NCBI GenBank assembly: GCA_037127315.1
Contig: JBBBDQ010001617.1
Span: 608,001 to 672,000, forward strand
Reading direction: 5' to 3'
DNA: 64,000 bases
Origin: Ascarosepion bandense
Lineage: Eukaryota > Mollusca > Cephalopoda > Sepiida > Sepiidae
Under the pieces are notes generated by a model, which saw nothing but the letters and a program-made list of their open reading frames with translations, was not told where the DNA came from and did no database searches. A program made the translations under genes and the position numbers. Position 1 is the first letter of the stretch, and each line of letters opens with the position of its first letter. Below are positions 41,541-53,060 of the stretch, piece after piece.

Positions 41541-43846
41541 TGGTTGACGATCCCACTAAAATTCCTGCATGGATGACCAAAGGAATTACATTTCTTCTAC
41601 CCAAGAATGGTGACACAAACAACCCGAAAAACCACAGACCAATTACATGTCTTCCGACAACATATAAACTTTTAACATCTATTTTAACAAAACAGACATA
41701 TTTATTCTTAGAAAGAAATGACATGATACCGCTTGAACAAAAAGGGTGCAAACGTGGCTGTTATGGTTGTAAAGACCAATTGCTGATTAACAAAATGATC
41801 CTGGAAAACTGCTACAGTACAAAGAAAAATCTTAGTACAGCCTGGATAGACTATCGAAAGGCATTCGATAGTGTGCCACATGACTGGATTTTAAAGACTT
41901 TAAATATATACAAGATATCGCCCGTCATCATCAATTTCATCAAACAGTGCATGTCTATATGGAAAACAACCCTTTACCTCAATCATATAAATGGAACCTA
42001 TAAGTCTGATGAAATAAACATCAAAAGAGGTATATTTCAAGGTGATTCTTTATCTCCCTTACTATTCTGCATATCATTAATAGCACTAACCAGTCAACTT
42101 AATAAGACAGAATGTGGTTATAAAATAGGCCAAAAGAAAATAAGCCATCTATTTTACATGGATGACTTAAAGTTATATGCTAAGAATGATAATGAGCTGG
42201 AAGGTCTTCTGCAAACTGTAAAATGCTTCAGCGAAGACATTGGAATGAAATCTAATTTGAATAAATGTGCTAAAGCTACAGTTTTACGTGGATCAATACA
42301 AGAAACATCCTCAATTAGCTTAGACCCTGCTGTAACAATAAAAGAATTGAAACCAGAAGAAGCTTATAAATACCTAGGTGTAAATGAGAGCGAAAACATT
42401 CACCATAAAAAAATGAAAGAAATAGTGCGTAAAGAGTACTATAGAAGGCTACGAATGATATTAAAAACTGAATTAAATTCACAGAACAGAGTTATGGCCA
42501 TTAATAGCCTTGCAATCCCAGTTGTCCAATATAGCTTTAACATCTTAAACTGAACTCTAAACGACATCAGGCGAATGGATGCTAAAACAAGAAAGCTTCT
42601 TTCTAAGCATAAGATGCATCATCCAAAGGCTGATGTAGACCGTCTAGACATACCCCGTAAAGAAGGTGGAAGAGGTCTTATTCAGCTGGAATTGTCATAC
42701 AAAACAACAACTATTGGCTTACTAACATACATAGAAACAACAAAGGATTGGATGATACAATTAGTAAGGCAACATGAAGAAAGAAAGAAAAGATATTCAA
42801 TAATAAAAGAAGGCAGTAAATACAAACAAGATTTACAGTTAGTAGATTCTGTAGAAAAGCAAAACAGAAGCCAAGAACCAACTATTGCGGCAAAAAATAT
42901 GAAAATCAAAGCTAAAGATAAAGCCCTTGAACAGATGAAACAGCGCTGGCAAGACAAACCTCTGCATGGCCAATATCCAGTACGTGCCAATAAATCCAAT
43001 GTTGACAAAGTTAATACTCATCGATGGTTACGTGCATCTGGATTAAAGTCTGAAACTGAAGGCTTTATTCTTGCAGCACAAGACCAAAGTCTTTTCACGA
43101 GAAACTTTCAGGCAAATATTATGCATAATAATATGGATCCAAAATGCAGGTTTTGTGATAAACACCAAGAAACAATAGACCACCTAATCTCAGGCTGTTC
43201 TGTGCTTGCCTCAAATGAATATAAAAATCGCCACGATAGAGTTGGGCAATATTTACATTGGGCAATGTGCAAACATTATGGAAAAGCTGTAAACAAACAC
43301 TGGTATGAACATCACCCAGCACCGGTTACAGAAATAGAAGATGTAACCATTCTATGGGATTACACCATCTACACAGACAGAAAAATTGAAGCAAACAGGC
43401 CAGACATTATTGTTAAAAACCAGAAGGAGAAAACTTGTCTATTAATTGATATGGCTTGTCCAGCGGATTGTAACATAGCAATCAAGGAATTTGAAAAACT
43501 GTCAAAATATAAAGACCTGGAAATTGAAATAGAAAAAATGTGGAAATTGAAAACAAGAGTTGTGCCAGTGATAGTAGGTGCACTTGGAATGATAAAAAAT
43601 GGAACAAAACAACACATTGAAAGAATCCCTGGAAACCCCAGCTTAAGGGATATACAAAAAATTGTCTTATTAAGTACAGCCCACACACTAAGGAAAACGT
43701 TATCTATGTAATGCTGGGGATGATAGGGAAGATAGAAAAACATGAAATGGAGTCATAACAACACGCCACTACCTGCCTTAAGTCTCCCCGCAGACTTGGT
43801 TGGTAGTGAGACCAAAGCAGAAATCGAAATATGATGAAAAATGACA
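41541..43846 (+). mobile_element. R4/Dong-clade LINE, 5'-truncated, in an AAT microsatellite
   Basis: 2.3 kb bounded on both sides by AAT repeats (41514-41540 and 43847-43863). It contains one long reading frame with RT and a C-terminal restriction-like nuclease, so it belongs to the early-branching LINE group (R2, R4, Dong) rather than the AP-endonuclease LINEs. Dong is known to insert in TAA repeats, which fits these borders. The N-terminal part of the protein and the 5' UTR are missing. A single in-frame stop at 42551 interrupts the frame; otherwise the sequence is intact, so the insertion is young. Confidence 0.88.
41542..43711 (+). pseudogene. R4/Dong-type RT plus restriction-like endonuclease, one nonsense codon
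   Basis: Frame 41542-42553: RT motifs PKNHRPITCLPTTYKLL, AWIDYRKAFDSVPHDWIL (motif A), KRGIFQGDSLSPLLFCISL (motif B), LFYMDDLKLYAKN (catalytic YMDD). TGA at 42551-42553. The same frame continues 42554-43711: HHPKADVDRLDIPRKEGGRG, a zinc knuckle C-x2-C-x8-H-x4-C starting CRFCDKHQETIDH, then RPDIIVKNQKEKTCLLIDMA, the PD..D centre of a restriction-like endonuclease, and a C-terminal EKMWKLKTRVVPVIVGALG region. The intact protein would nick target DNA and prime reverse transcription from the nick. I see no other lesion in this stretch. Confidence 0.88.
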
Positions 43847-44570
43847 TAATAATAATAATAATACTGTACTGCTAAAAGTGCTGGACTTCTGGTCTTCAAC
43901 GAGAAACATCACTTTGTGATGGAAGCGATGTTCATATAATCATAAAAATACTGAATTATATTTCAAATGACAAGAATACTGCGGAAGGTGCTGGATATTC
44001 TTCACTGAGAAGCATCATTTAGCGACAATGTGGGAAATCCATATAACAATAAAAAATATTTATTTATTAAATCGACATGAATACTGCTGAAAATTCTTAG
44101 AAAAGACATATTGTCACTTGATCTCGAGTGTGAAACAACAGGCAAGTGTTGCGAGAAGATAGCAGCAGATAGTTGATAATGGCAGAGTGATGCATAATTT
44201 ATTGTTGTCACCTGAGAACATTAAAGTTAAAGAAATGGACCCGAAGAGATTCTTGCAATTGAAATTGCTCATTCTCTGAGGTTTATTCGCTAGTTTCTGT
44301 CTTGTGACGTGTTAGCCATAACGGATTCTTGAAATTAACTGTAGGATAATGCTTTATATCAAAGCAAATGACTTCTATTAATCCTAGTTTTAAAATCACA
44401 GACTTGTGTCTCTTTGATAAGATTTCAACTAAATTAATGGGTATTATCGACCAGAATCCAAACAGCTGTCCGGAGCTGCTTATGATATATGAAGAGAAAT
44501 TTCATGTTTCCTGACGGTATTACCATAAGAAATCTGGGATCTAAACAAGATTGATATACAATTATATAAC
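43847..44570 (+). repeat. AAT run and degenerate tandem repeat of about 113 bp
   Basis: After the AAT repeat, two units starting TACTGCTAAAAGTGCTGGA and TACTGCGGAAGGTGCTGGAT, plus a partial third near 44083, follow one another. 44200-44570 shows nothing recognisable. Confidence 0.5.
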
Positions 44571-44876
44571 GTGTTGTGGCGCAGTGGATATCGGCTCGGA
44601 ACGAGAAATCGGGGAACCGAGTTCGAATTCCAGTTGAATTCTTTGCATTCATTTACGCGCAAATACCCTCGGGAAAGGTATTAAACCGTCTCTTCCCTCC
44701 AGTTATGGGTTAAATAATAGAACAGATTGGGTTCTATAGCCTTGGTCGGCAACCAGTCTACCGCAGAAAGCAATGGCAACCTACTGCGGGATAATCTTCT
44801 GCCCAGTCAGTCATGTCTCTTTCGAGACATGATCGCCCAAGTGTGTATCGCGCATGGCACTTAACTGACTGATATA
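44571..44876 (+). repeat. SINE-T, full length and close to consensus
   Basis: Head CGTGTTGTGGCGCAGTGGAT, B-box-like GAGTTCGAATTCC, body, 3' hairpin GTCTCTTTCGAGAC, end GGCACTTAACTGACTGA. It is the best reference copy in the window. Confidence 0.9.
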
Positions 44877-44888
44877 ACGCTTGTATCT

Positions 44889-45262
44889 CACTCCGCAGTA
44901 TAAGGATGCTTCGGATATCATGGATCGAGCATGTGAGTAATGATGAGGTTTTGGAAAGGATGGAGACGAAAAGGAAATTAATACTGAGCATCAGGAAAAG
45001 ACAGCTGAAGTCCCTGGGAGATGCTATGAGGAAGGGGGCTTGGAGAATCTCTTACGAACGGGCTACATAGAGGGAGGGAAAAAGAGACAGAGGAAAGCAG
45101 CGGATAACATATTTGAAAAACCTGATCAGGTGGATGACGGAACGAAGGTTGCATGGTGCAACTGGAGAAAGCGTGGTAAGAACCACCAGGGACAGGGAAA
45201 AGTGGAAATCCATGATCGCCTACGTCCTGAAAGAGACATGACACATAAAAGAAGAATCTCAC
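44889..45262 (+). mobile_element. Endonuclease/RT LINE, 3' coding fragment
   Basis: The + strand encodes, with shifts, RMLRISWIEHVSNDEVLE-like and KTKRKLILSIRKRQLKSLG-like sequence and ends in the block GACATGACACATAAAAGAAG. It is the same element as 55690-58260 (minus). 5'-truncated. Confidence 0.75.
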
Positions 45263-45869
45263 TGTTTGTCTGATATGTGGTCATTTTACCAAATGGAAAG
45301 TAATCTGCGCTCGAAGATTATGTAACGCCAATATTTCAAGTAAGGCCTGTGTTATGAAAAGGGTCCGAGAGGAAGTAATTGCTTGAGTGAGAGCTTTATT
45401 TTACTAAAAATCTACTCTGGTAGCAAACCGTTCAAGAAAATGGCTGACAATACTGACTCAGGCTTCCATCACTTCCTCTCGGACCCTTTTCATTATTTAT
45501 TTTACTAAATATTTATTAGGATGGAGAAATACCTGAAGCCAGAACGCCTAGATCTAGACCTAAATAAACCTGACTCGGCCGAGACGTGGCGACACTGGAA
45601 TAGATCATCCCATATATTTCTCGAAGCGTCCGGGGAAACACAACAATAGACTACATTGACAGACAGGCTGAAACTTAATCTACTCATGAACCTTGTCTCT
45701 CCCACTATCTTTAAACACATCTCCGACATTGACGACTACATTTCAGCCTGTTTATTTGATAACCAACATTTAAAGTCCTATTTTTAGCTGAGTTCGAATA
45801 TTGAATGTTATGAGTGTTCGATCTAATGAAAACGCCATACTATATATCGTAATGTCAATTTTATATTCA
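45263..45869. other. No gene seen; internal inverted repeat
   Basis: GAAAAGGGTCCGAGAGGAAGT (about 45356) is complementary to ACTTCCTCTCGGACCCTTTTC (about 45470), giving a 21-bp inverted repeat about 110 bp apart. Nothing else recognised. Confidence 0.5.
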
Positions 45870-46388
45870 AATAGCAGTATAACCCGGCGTTGCTCGGTTG
45901 TAATGAAAGCTTTAAAACTAATCCATAGTGCTGGAGCTCCGACTCAACCTAAAGAATATTTGTGTGAAGTTTGGTGAGAATCAGATAAAAATTGTGGATT
46001 TGTATAAAGGATATACAGACAGATAAACAGACACACACACACATACACACACACACACACACAAACATCTTGCCTTTTTTATATATATATTATCGATTCT
46101 CTGCACTATTGTAAGAACTGCAACCTTGAAACTTCTGAATATCGTTTCTTATGTCTTTGTCTATGAGTGTATCAAATTTGATTAAAATCGGACCACTCCT
46201 TCTATAACCCGATTTTTTCGATTATGGATTTTCGATATTTATTGGGGGTACCTCGACACAAAACCTAGCTAAGAACACTCGCAGACGCTTATAGTACAAC
46301 TGTGTAAATTTTCAAGAAAATCGGTTCCGCCGTTTCGGAGTCTATAGGTAACGGGGACACACACAGTTCCATTTATAAATAAGTTTAG
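45870..46388 (+). repeat. Family A (short subtype)
   Basis: Head TAGCAGTATAACCCGGCG, short module GTGTGAAGTTTGGTGAG, CA run at 46029-46065, common 3' module, end TTTATAAATAAGTTTAGAG. Confidence 0.75.
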
Positions 46389-47398
46389 AGAGATTAGATT
46401 CTAGACTAAGTAAGTGTGTGAATTTGGGTTTGTTATCTCCGAACGGTGATTCTGTATTCTTACAATAATCTTACAGAATTTCCATTTCTATCTTCTCTGG
46501 TAATTGTTTATATATCTACCTGTTATCGGATTTATCTCACGTAAACATAATCTAAGCTCAGCTGGGTTTTTAAATTTCGGTGGCAGCCACTGATATCTGG
46601 TTAATGCGCGGATCTGTAACTGGTGAACAGGAACCCAATTCTCATGTTAACTCGCTGAGATATCTGGCTTCTCTGATGGACACTGGATTCAAAATTGTCA
46701 TCGTCTGAGCTAAGTGCCATACTACATTTCGGTCGGTTTGTTTGTCTGACGTAAATGTTTTAGACGAATTCTCACCTATCAAACAAATCCTTAATTTCTT
46801 AAATTTGTTCTCAAAACTGCACCTGAGTTGCTAATGTGTTAAGTTCTGATATCAGCAGCGAAAATCGAAGAATTGAGAAATATTTTTAAAAAGACATTGC
46901 ATGGTCATGCAAAATAATTATCTGAGACAATTTCAATTTGACGTTTATTCAAGGCGACAATTGCCGTTTTCATAAAAAAAAAAACGAGTTAAAAAAACTG
47001 AAGTCGAAGGCAACATGAAAGAATTTACAAATTACGCGATACTTCGATTAACCGAGTAACTTAGAAAGATTACTTCGCTAATTAACTAATTGTAAAAAAG
47101 TCTAAATTGTCAAAAATATCAGTGTTGATTATTTAGGGCTAATTTGTTTAAATAATGCACTGGCTGTTTGTGTCACTTAGCAATAATTGTAAATAAAATG
47201 ACGCACTAAAATAATTAATAGGATAATCGTTTTAAGTTCTCTAAATATCACGAGAAACGAATAGCCTCTGAAATTAGCAATATTATTGGAAATATGAAAC
47301 CCTCATCAGCTTTAGAAATGATAATAAAAAAGTAGATAAAAATATTTGAAAAGTAGATTCAGCGTATATTTCCGGTTGCTGGACAGATTATAACACTG

Positions 47399-47400
<2 letters not shown>
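46389..47400. other. About 1 kb with no gene or repeat recognised
   Basis: AT-rich, apparently unique within the window. A (GT)n run at 47401-47447 follows. Confidence 0.5.

Positions 47401-47447
<47 letters not shown>
47401..47447. repeat. (GT)n microsatellite
   Basis: A pure GT run of over 40 bp. Other long CA/GT runs: 2143-2169, 8527-8560, 28001-28035, 57202-57236 and 60003-60071. Confidence 0.95.
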
Positions 47448-47450
<3 letters not shown>

Positions 47451-47634
47451 ACGCGCAGAGAGACAAGCAAGAAAATGTCTGCTACTCAGACCAATGATCT
47501 TGTACTATATGAATTCGAGTACGCTGATTCCGAATTTACACTTAGAATTGCCTTTCTGTAATGTAAACATAACATATTTATGTTTAAAGACAATTTTATA
47601 TTCTTCTATAATTTTATATTCTTCTATAATTGAC

Positions 47635-47680
47635 TTTCCCAAAGCAAGGCAGTACTACCACTGGTGTGCATGGGGTTACA

Positions 47681-47736
<56 letters not shown>

Positions 47737-47960
47737 AAAGGAGATAGAAGATGGCAATTGAGGTTGATCTTAAACTTGAAAATTGTTTTTATAAAGGAAG
47801 CAAGCATTGGAAAGGGAATTTCAAAGGCGGGAAGTGCGAGAAAAGAAACTGTTAGAAGAAGTGGAGGCTACATTTGCCTATTTTGACAGTAAAAGGGTGT
47901 GACCTACTTGCCAATCTAGTTGCATCAGTAAATTCATGAGGGCGGGGCCCCATGGAATGA
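47635..47960 (-). mobile_element. Jockey-like LINE 3' fragment with expanded (GA)n
   Basis: The + strand shows the antisense 3' UTR (CAAAGCAAGGCAGTACTACC) and C-terminal blocks (GGCGGGAAGTGCGAGAAAAG), split by a GA run of about 50 bp (47681-47732). Confidence 0.65.
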
Positions 47961-47972
47961 ATCTCCTTAGAA

Positions 47973-48150
47973 CAGTGTTATGGTGAAACACATCTATTCT
48001 ATAGTGAATAGACTCTCTCACCTAATTTAAGTAGGAGTAGTAAGAGGAACGGGGGGCAGTCGATTTTGGACGATAGTAGTCGACAGTTAGTCGAATACGA
48101 AAGTAGTCAGCGACCTGGTAATCGTGACCGATTTCATTCTTCTTCTTCTA
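47973..48150 (+). mobile_element. Possible LTR-family fragment (D), short form
   Basis: Begins TGTTATGGTGAAACACATC and includes AGTCGACAGTTAGTCGAATA; nearly the same as 55051-55185. The longer relative is at 60187-61247. The family starts with TG and has the look of a terminal repeat, but no partner or internal protein is visible. Confidence 0.4.
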
Positions 48151-48394
48151 TGTGCCCTGTCCCAAGCTTTTGACTGGAAGGAATTTCACCCTGTCGAAGA
48201 ACCTGGTGTCTGATAAGAGCTGCAAGCAACATATGCCTGGGAAACAGGAAGGGGAAAACAATGAAGAAAACACGGAAGTAAGGCCTCCTAGTTAGCTATC
48301 TATCTATCTCTGGCTAAATAAAGAAATCAAGAGGAAAACTATATTTTACTCGCCTACGCGTTTCGTTCTGTCATGGACTTAATTAAATATTAGA

Positions 48395-48615
48395 TTTCCA
48401 GTTCGCGAGCCTAAAAAGTAATTAAATATTAAATATTAATATTTAATATTTAATTAATTTTTAGTTTTCAACCGGAACATCTGCGCGGAGCCGGCGGCGC
48501 AGCAACGACTTTTGGTCATTTGCTTTTTGGTCGTGAAAGCGCAAACATCCGGTTCATCGCTTTTGCTCGGTATCACCACAGTATCTATAAACAAACGGTG
48601 TTGGCAACTATAAAA
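48395..48615 (+). mobile_element. Possible LTR-family fragment (D), middle part
   Basis: CCAGTTCGCGAGCC, TTTTCAACCGGAACATCTGC, TTTTGGTCATTTGCTTTTTG and GCAAACATCCGG match 60853-61010 and, in reverse, 53975-54112. These islands are clearly more GC-rich than the surroundings. Confidence 0.5.
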
Positions 48616-48778
48616 AACGCTCACAAATCATTCAAAAATATTCACAGAATATTTTAGTTTTAGAACTCCTTCATGTTTAGTACAAAAAGACGAAATCAAT
48701 TTTATTTTGAATAACGTATCTATAAACAGAACATTGTTGGTAACTAGAAATAAAAAAAAACACAAGTTATTAAACATT

Positions 48779-50070
48779 TCAAAAGCGAAGGCGCAGGGAA
48801 GCCACATCACGCCGGTGAGAGAGTGGTTGCAGCCGGTCTGCCAAGTCAGTATCAACCACGTTACAGATCCTCCTTTGTATTTTGTCAAGAAGCCCAAGGA
48901 GAGCAGCAGGTGCACCCGACCATATATGGCAGCAATATTCAATACATGGGCGGATGGTAGATTTGTATATGTGCAGAATAGATTCAGGTGGGAAAAACTT
49001 CCGGGCCCTGCACAGAGAGCCGACTTTCATAGCAGCAGATTTGGCAATGGATTCGATATAGCCATTCCATTTTAGGTCCGCCGAAAGTGTAAGGCCAAGG
49101 AGGCGTAGTATTTTACTCTCTGGGAGGCTAGCCTGTCCCATGCTAATGGGAGGTAGATGCGATTGTCTATGGTGGTTAGTTGATAACAGCTTCGTTTTAG
49201 AGGCATTGGAATTTACTAGCCATTTCCTACCCCAGGCCACTACGGATTGGAGGTCCTTTTCAAGTACGGCAGCGAGGTTCACTTTGTCGGCCACACCTGG
49301 TTTTTGATCGATGCGAGAGTAGATTGTTGTGTCATCGGCATACATGCCAATTTGGATCTAATGGCTTCGGGGAGAGCATTAATGTAGATCAGAAAGAGCG
49401 TGGGACCTAGGATAGAACCTTGAGGGACGCCCGCGTTCGTATAGTAGTTTTGGGAGGCATGCCCATTTAATACCACCTTCAATGTGCGTTTAGAGAGGAA
49501 TGAATGGATGAGGTCAAACAGATGTCCAGTTATCCCGTAGCTCCGCAGTTTGCACAAGAGGCCAGCATGCCAGACCCTGTCGAACGCTTTGGAGATATCC
49601 AAGGTAACGGTTCGGGCTTCGCCATTCTTGTCAAGTGCCCGGTATATGTACTCGGTAATGGTCGTTAGCATATCAGCAGTAGACCTGATGAAGCGAAACC
49701 CGTACTGTTTGTCAGAGAGAAGCCTGTTGGCCGTGAGATGCTGAATCACCTCGGCGTTGATAATGGCTTCGAAAACTTTGCCAAAGATCGGAAGGAGACT
49801 AATAGGACGGTAATTGGCGGGGTCTGAGGATTCGCCAGAATTCTTAAATATAGGAACTACACAGAAGGACTTCCAACAGACAGGAAAACAGGAAGCAGAT
49901 AGGCAGAGGTTATAGAGTTTAGAGAGGACAGAGGAGAGTTCTGGGGCTTATTTCTTCAGTACTATGACTGGGATTCCGTCACCGCCGCTCGCTTTGTGTG
50001 GGTCAAGTTGTGCAATTATCTTGGCGACCAGCGAGGGTGTAATGTGGACGCTATTTAGTTGAGTCTTAGA
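48779..50070 (-). mobile_element. Jockey/CR1-like LINE, RT region, one frame break
   Basis: The minus strand from about 50070: degenerate N-terminal RT, then an open frame 49749-49279 (VTLDISKAFDRVWHAGLLCK, GVPQGSILGPTLFLIYINAL). A shift near 49345 leads to the frame 49345-48779 with MYADDTTIYSRIDQ (catalytic YADD), KWLVNSNASKTKLLSTNHHR, LRLLGLTLSADLKWNGYIES and HRRDVASLRL. The 3' end of the element is missing at 48785. It is closest to the copy at 52161. An AP endonuclease would lie upstream in a full element. Confidence 0.87.
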
Positions 50071-50074
50071 ATAA

Positions 50075-50755
50075 TATAATAGAATCAACCAATTATCATC
50101 CAACATTAAAACTTTCAACGCAAGTAAAAATATTTACAATAAGGCCCTTCAAAAAAGCGGATATAAGAACAAGTTAACACATAATAAACCTACAATAGAC
50201 TCCGAATCATCCAAAAATGAAAATAAAGGAAACTGTAGAAAAAGAAAGATAATTTGGTTTAACCCCCTTATTGTAAACTAACTAACATCAATTTTGGTAA
50301 ATATTTTCTCAAGTTAATAGACAAAAATTTAATAACAGTAACCCTTTACGGAAGATTTTTAATAGGTACACCCTTAAAATTAGTTATACTTGCACCCCGA
50401 ATATGGACAGCCTTATTAGTTCCCATAATAGGAGTATTCTGGTGAACTTGCGCAATGCTGAATCTAGGTCCGGAATTCTAAACGAATGCAGCTGTAATTC
50501 TGTGAACGTCTGCCCGGTGGAGGGAAAATGCAAATCCACCCAGGTGATTCATGAAGCCCGCATTTCTCCATCTAACAAAAAAAAAAAAAAAACGACTTCC
50601 GGACCTATATCGGTATGCCCGCCGATCCTTTCAAACAAAGACTGCATAACCACAGGTACTCCTTTTCGAACCCCGGTCAGAGGTACCAGACAGCCCTTTC
50701 GCGGACATTCTGGAAAATGAAAGAGGAAGGGCTGGATCCTGAAAGTAGCTAGAAA
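50075..50755 (+). pseudogene. Penelope-like/GIY-YIG element, C-terminal fragment
   Basis: The + strand shows KGNCRKRKIIWFNP (near 50230), a one-base shift in a C-run, then LTNINFGKYFLKLIDKNFN, PLRKIFNRYTLKISYTCTPN and MDSLISSHNRSILVNLRN. A cysteine-rich C-x-C...C-x5-C stretch (ECSCNSVNVCPVEGKC) follows. After an expanded A-run (50578-50591) the frame shifts again and reads TYIGMPADPFKQRLHNHRYS and LSRTFWKMKEEGLD, a GIY-YIG nuclease core. This order is the known C-terminal part of Penelope-like proteins. At least two frameshifts. Confidence 0.75.
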
Positions 50756-51213
50756 CTGATAGGTTCAGCCCGTATTCCGAGGAATTTTCGTGATAGGTGC
50801 TGTCTATGTTTACTGGAAAAAATTTCAATATTAAAATACCCCCACCAACACCGGCTATTGAATCTTAGGAGGGAATTCATCAGTAAGTGCTGCCACAAGG
50901 CAAATTTTTCGAACACTTAAATTTAGAATTTAAATACCCGTTGACTAGATGTTAGAATATAAATTAAAAGGATTCAATTTAAGTTTTAATCTTAATTTTA
51001 CCCTAACGTTAAACTTAAAAAGTATTTTAACCCTTCTACCTTCCTATCCCAAGCTCCTTTAATTGCCTATCTTTAGAAAATATGGATCCTTTTACTAAAC
51101 CCCTTTTTCCTTGGTTAACACATATATGTATATATATATATTTTTTTTTCTCTAATATTTTTTCTTTTAGCCATAAAGTTTACATAGGTTAACGCTCTGT
51201 CTCTGCCTGTTCT

Positions 51214-51217
<4 letters not shown>
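50756..51217. other. No gene seen
   Basis: AT-rich spacer before a long TA run at 51218-51268. Nothing shared with other parts of the window. Confidence 0.45.
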
Positions 51218-51271
<54 letters not shown>

Positions 51272-51451
51272 GTTAATTTGGATAGAAATCTCCTTGTAAA
51301 ATACATGGTTTCTTAAACAAGACGGTCATGGTAATTTTAAGAATTGTTAATTATATTTGTCTTGTTTCCGTTCACTTAAGAATACGTGTAAGCAAACAAG
51401 AAAAATGTAATGAAAAGGCTAAGAAAAGTACCAGTGTCAGTTTTATTTTAC

Positions 51452-51486
<35 letters not shown>

Positions 51487-51489
<3 letters not shown>

Positions 51490-51780
51490 CGTCGCCAGGA
51501 GAAATTTAACGTGCTAATGTTAAAAAACCTCAATCCCTTCAACCTGGTGGTCACCACTTGAGTTATCTATTTATCTATTTATACATGATGCCTTGGCCAA
51601 AAGAAACTTAACGTGCTAATGTGAAAAGCCACCAACCCGATTTATCTATTTATACACAATACCTTGGCCAACATAAAGGCAAACGGATCTCTATACGTAT
51701 AGTCACATGCTGATTCGCCTGAAGAGAGTCAACTTTAGACTCGAAACACGTGTATCGTCACAAATAATATTATGGACACT
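51487..51780 (+). repeat. Tandem-containing repeat ending in a hammerhead-like core
   Basis: Two units of about 95 bp share TTTAACGTGCTAATG / CTTAACGTGCTAATG and TATCTATTTATACA(T/C). After them comes a segment with the core at 51719. The left edge is a (TA)n run (51449-51486). Confidence 0.55.
51716..51757 (+). ncRNA. Hammerhead-like core
   Basis: CTGAAGA (51719-51725); perfect 5-bp stem II GAGTC (51726-51730) with GACTC (51738-51742); GAAA (51743-51746); a minimal stem III CA-CG-TG (51747-51752); cleavage bases TA (51753-51754). Only two clear pairs form in stem I (GC with GC), so it may be decayed or depend on a partner. The stem III of two pairs and two loop bases matches the SM-alpha/Penelope type. 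Confidence 0.5.
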
Positions 51781-51784
51781 TAAT

Positions 51785-52060
51785 GCATCATAACATGTAA
51801 CTGAATCGTGATACTTTCTGGCGCCAAAATTTTTTTTTTTCAGTAGTTTTACTGATAAAATATATTTTGGAACGCAGGTTTTTTATCCTAAAGTACTCGA
51901 TATCGGGGTGGAGATAGGGAGTTTATAGTTTCACTGCAAAAAAAATTGTGAGTCATTTTGAAAAAAACGGCCCCGATCAGTGAAGACATCATAACGGTTC
52001 TCACACGAAACTTCAAAGTCGGCATGAACCTGCTTAGTTAAAGTGACAAATTCTTTGCCC
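51785..52060 (+). repeat. Family F copy, diverged
   Basis: CTGAATCGTGATACTTTCTG, GCGCCAAAA, TTTTACTGATAAAATATATT and TAAAGTACTCGATATCGGGG follow the family F order. The end (GACAAATTCTTTG) is in the opposite sense to the tail of 7115. Confidence 0.5.
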
Positions 52061-52105
52061 AAACTCTCTCTCTCTCTTTCTGTCTTTATCTGTCTGTCTG
52101 TCTCA

Positions 52106-52160
<55 letters not shown>

Positions 52161-52167
<7 letters not shown>

Positions 52168-53060
52168 CTGGAGTAAGAAATGGTTAGTAAATTTTAATGC
52201 TTCTAAAACGAAGCTACTCTCAATTAACCATCATCGACAATCTCACCTACCTCCCATTAGCATGGACCAGGCTTGTTTCCCAGAGAGTAAAACACTGCGC
52301 CTCCTTGGTCTCACACTTTCAGCGGACCTCAAATGGAATGACTATATCGAATCCATTGCTAAATCCGCTGCTATGAAAGTCGGTTCTCTGTGTAGGGCCC
52401 GGAAGTTTTTTCCGTCTGAATCTATCCTGCACATTTATAAATCTACCATCCGCCCGTGCATTGAATACTGCTGCCATATCTGGTCGGGTGCCCCTGCTGT
52501 TCTCCTCGGGCTTCTCGATAAGGTTCAGAGGAGGGTCTGTAATGTGATAGATACCGACTTGGCAGACCGCCTGCAGTCTCTCTCCCACCGGCGCGACGTG
52601 GCTTCCCTGTGTCTCTTCTATAAATACTTTCACGGCTTCTGCTCCGATGAACTTAGATCACTAGTGCCCCCTAAATACAAATTTGAACGAGATACTAGAT
52701 TAGCAACTAGATCCCACCCTTTTACAGTGAAACCGATAAAATGCAGCCGTAACTTCTACTCCAACAGTTTCTTTCCTCGCACTTCCCGACTGTGGAATTC
52801 TCTTCCAAACGATTGCTTCCCCGACGGCTACAATCTCCAGGAGTTTAAATGTAAGGTCAATAGACACCTCCTAACACACTAACCTGCTCCCATTCTATCA
52901 AACACTCTTCCCATCTGCCCAACCCTCATCCTCGCTATCCTTACTCATCTGTCACCTTCCTCCTGACATTCCCTATGTCTAACCACTCCTTCTCTTTACC
53001 TTCCCCTATGTAGCCCCATGCGCAATAGTGGCAGTGGAATGCCTTGCTTGGGGTGAGGTG

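Noticed and set aside
44571..44650. tRNA gene
   Set aside because: The A- and B-box-like motifs belong to the SINE-T head; no full cloverleaf with acceptor stem is present. The same holds for the SINE-H heads.
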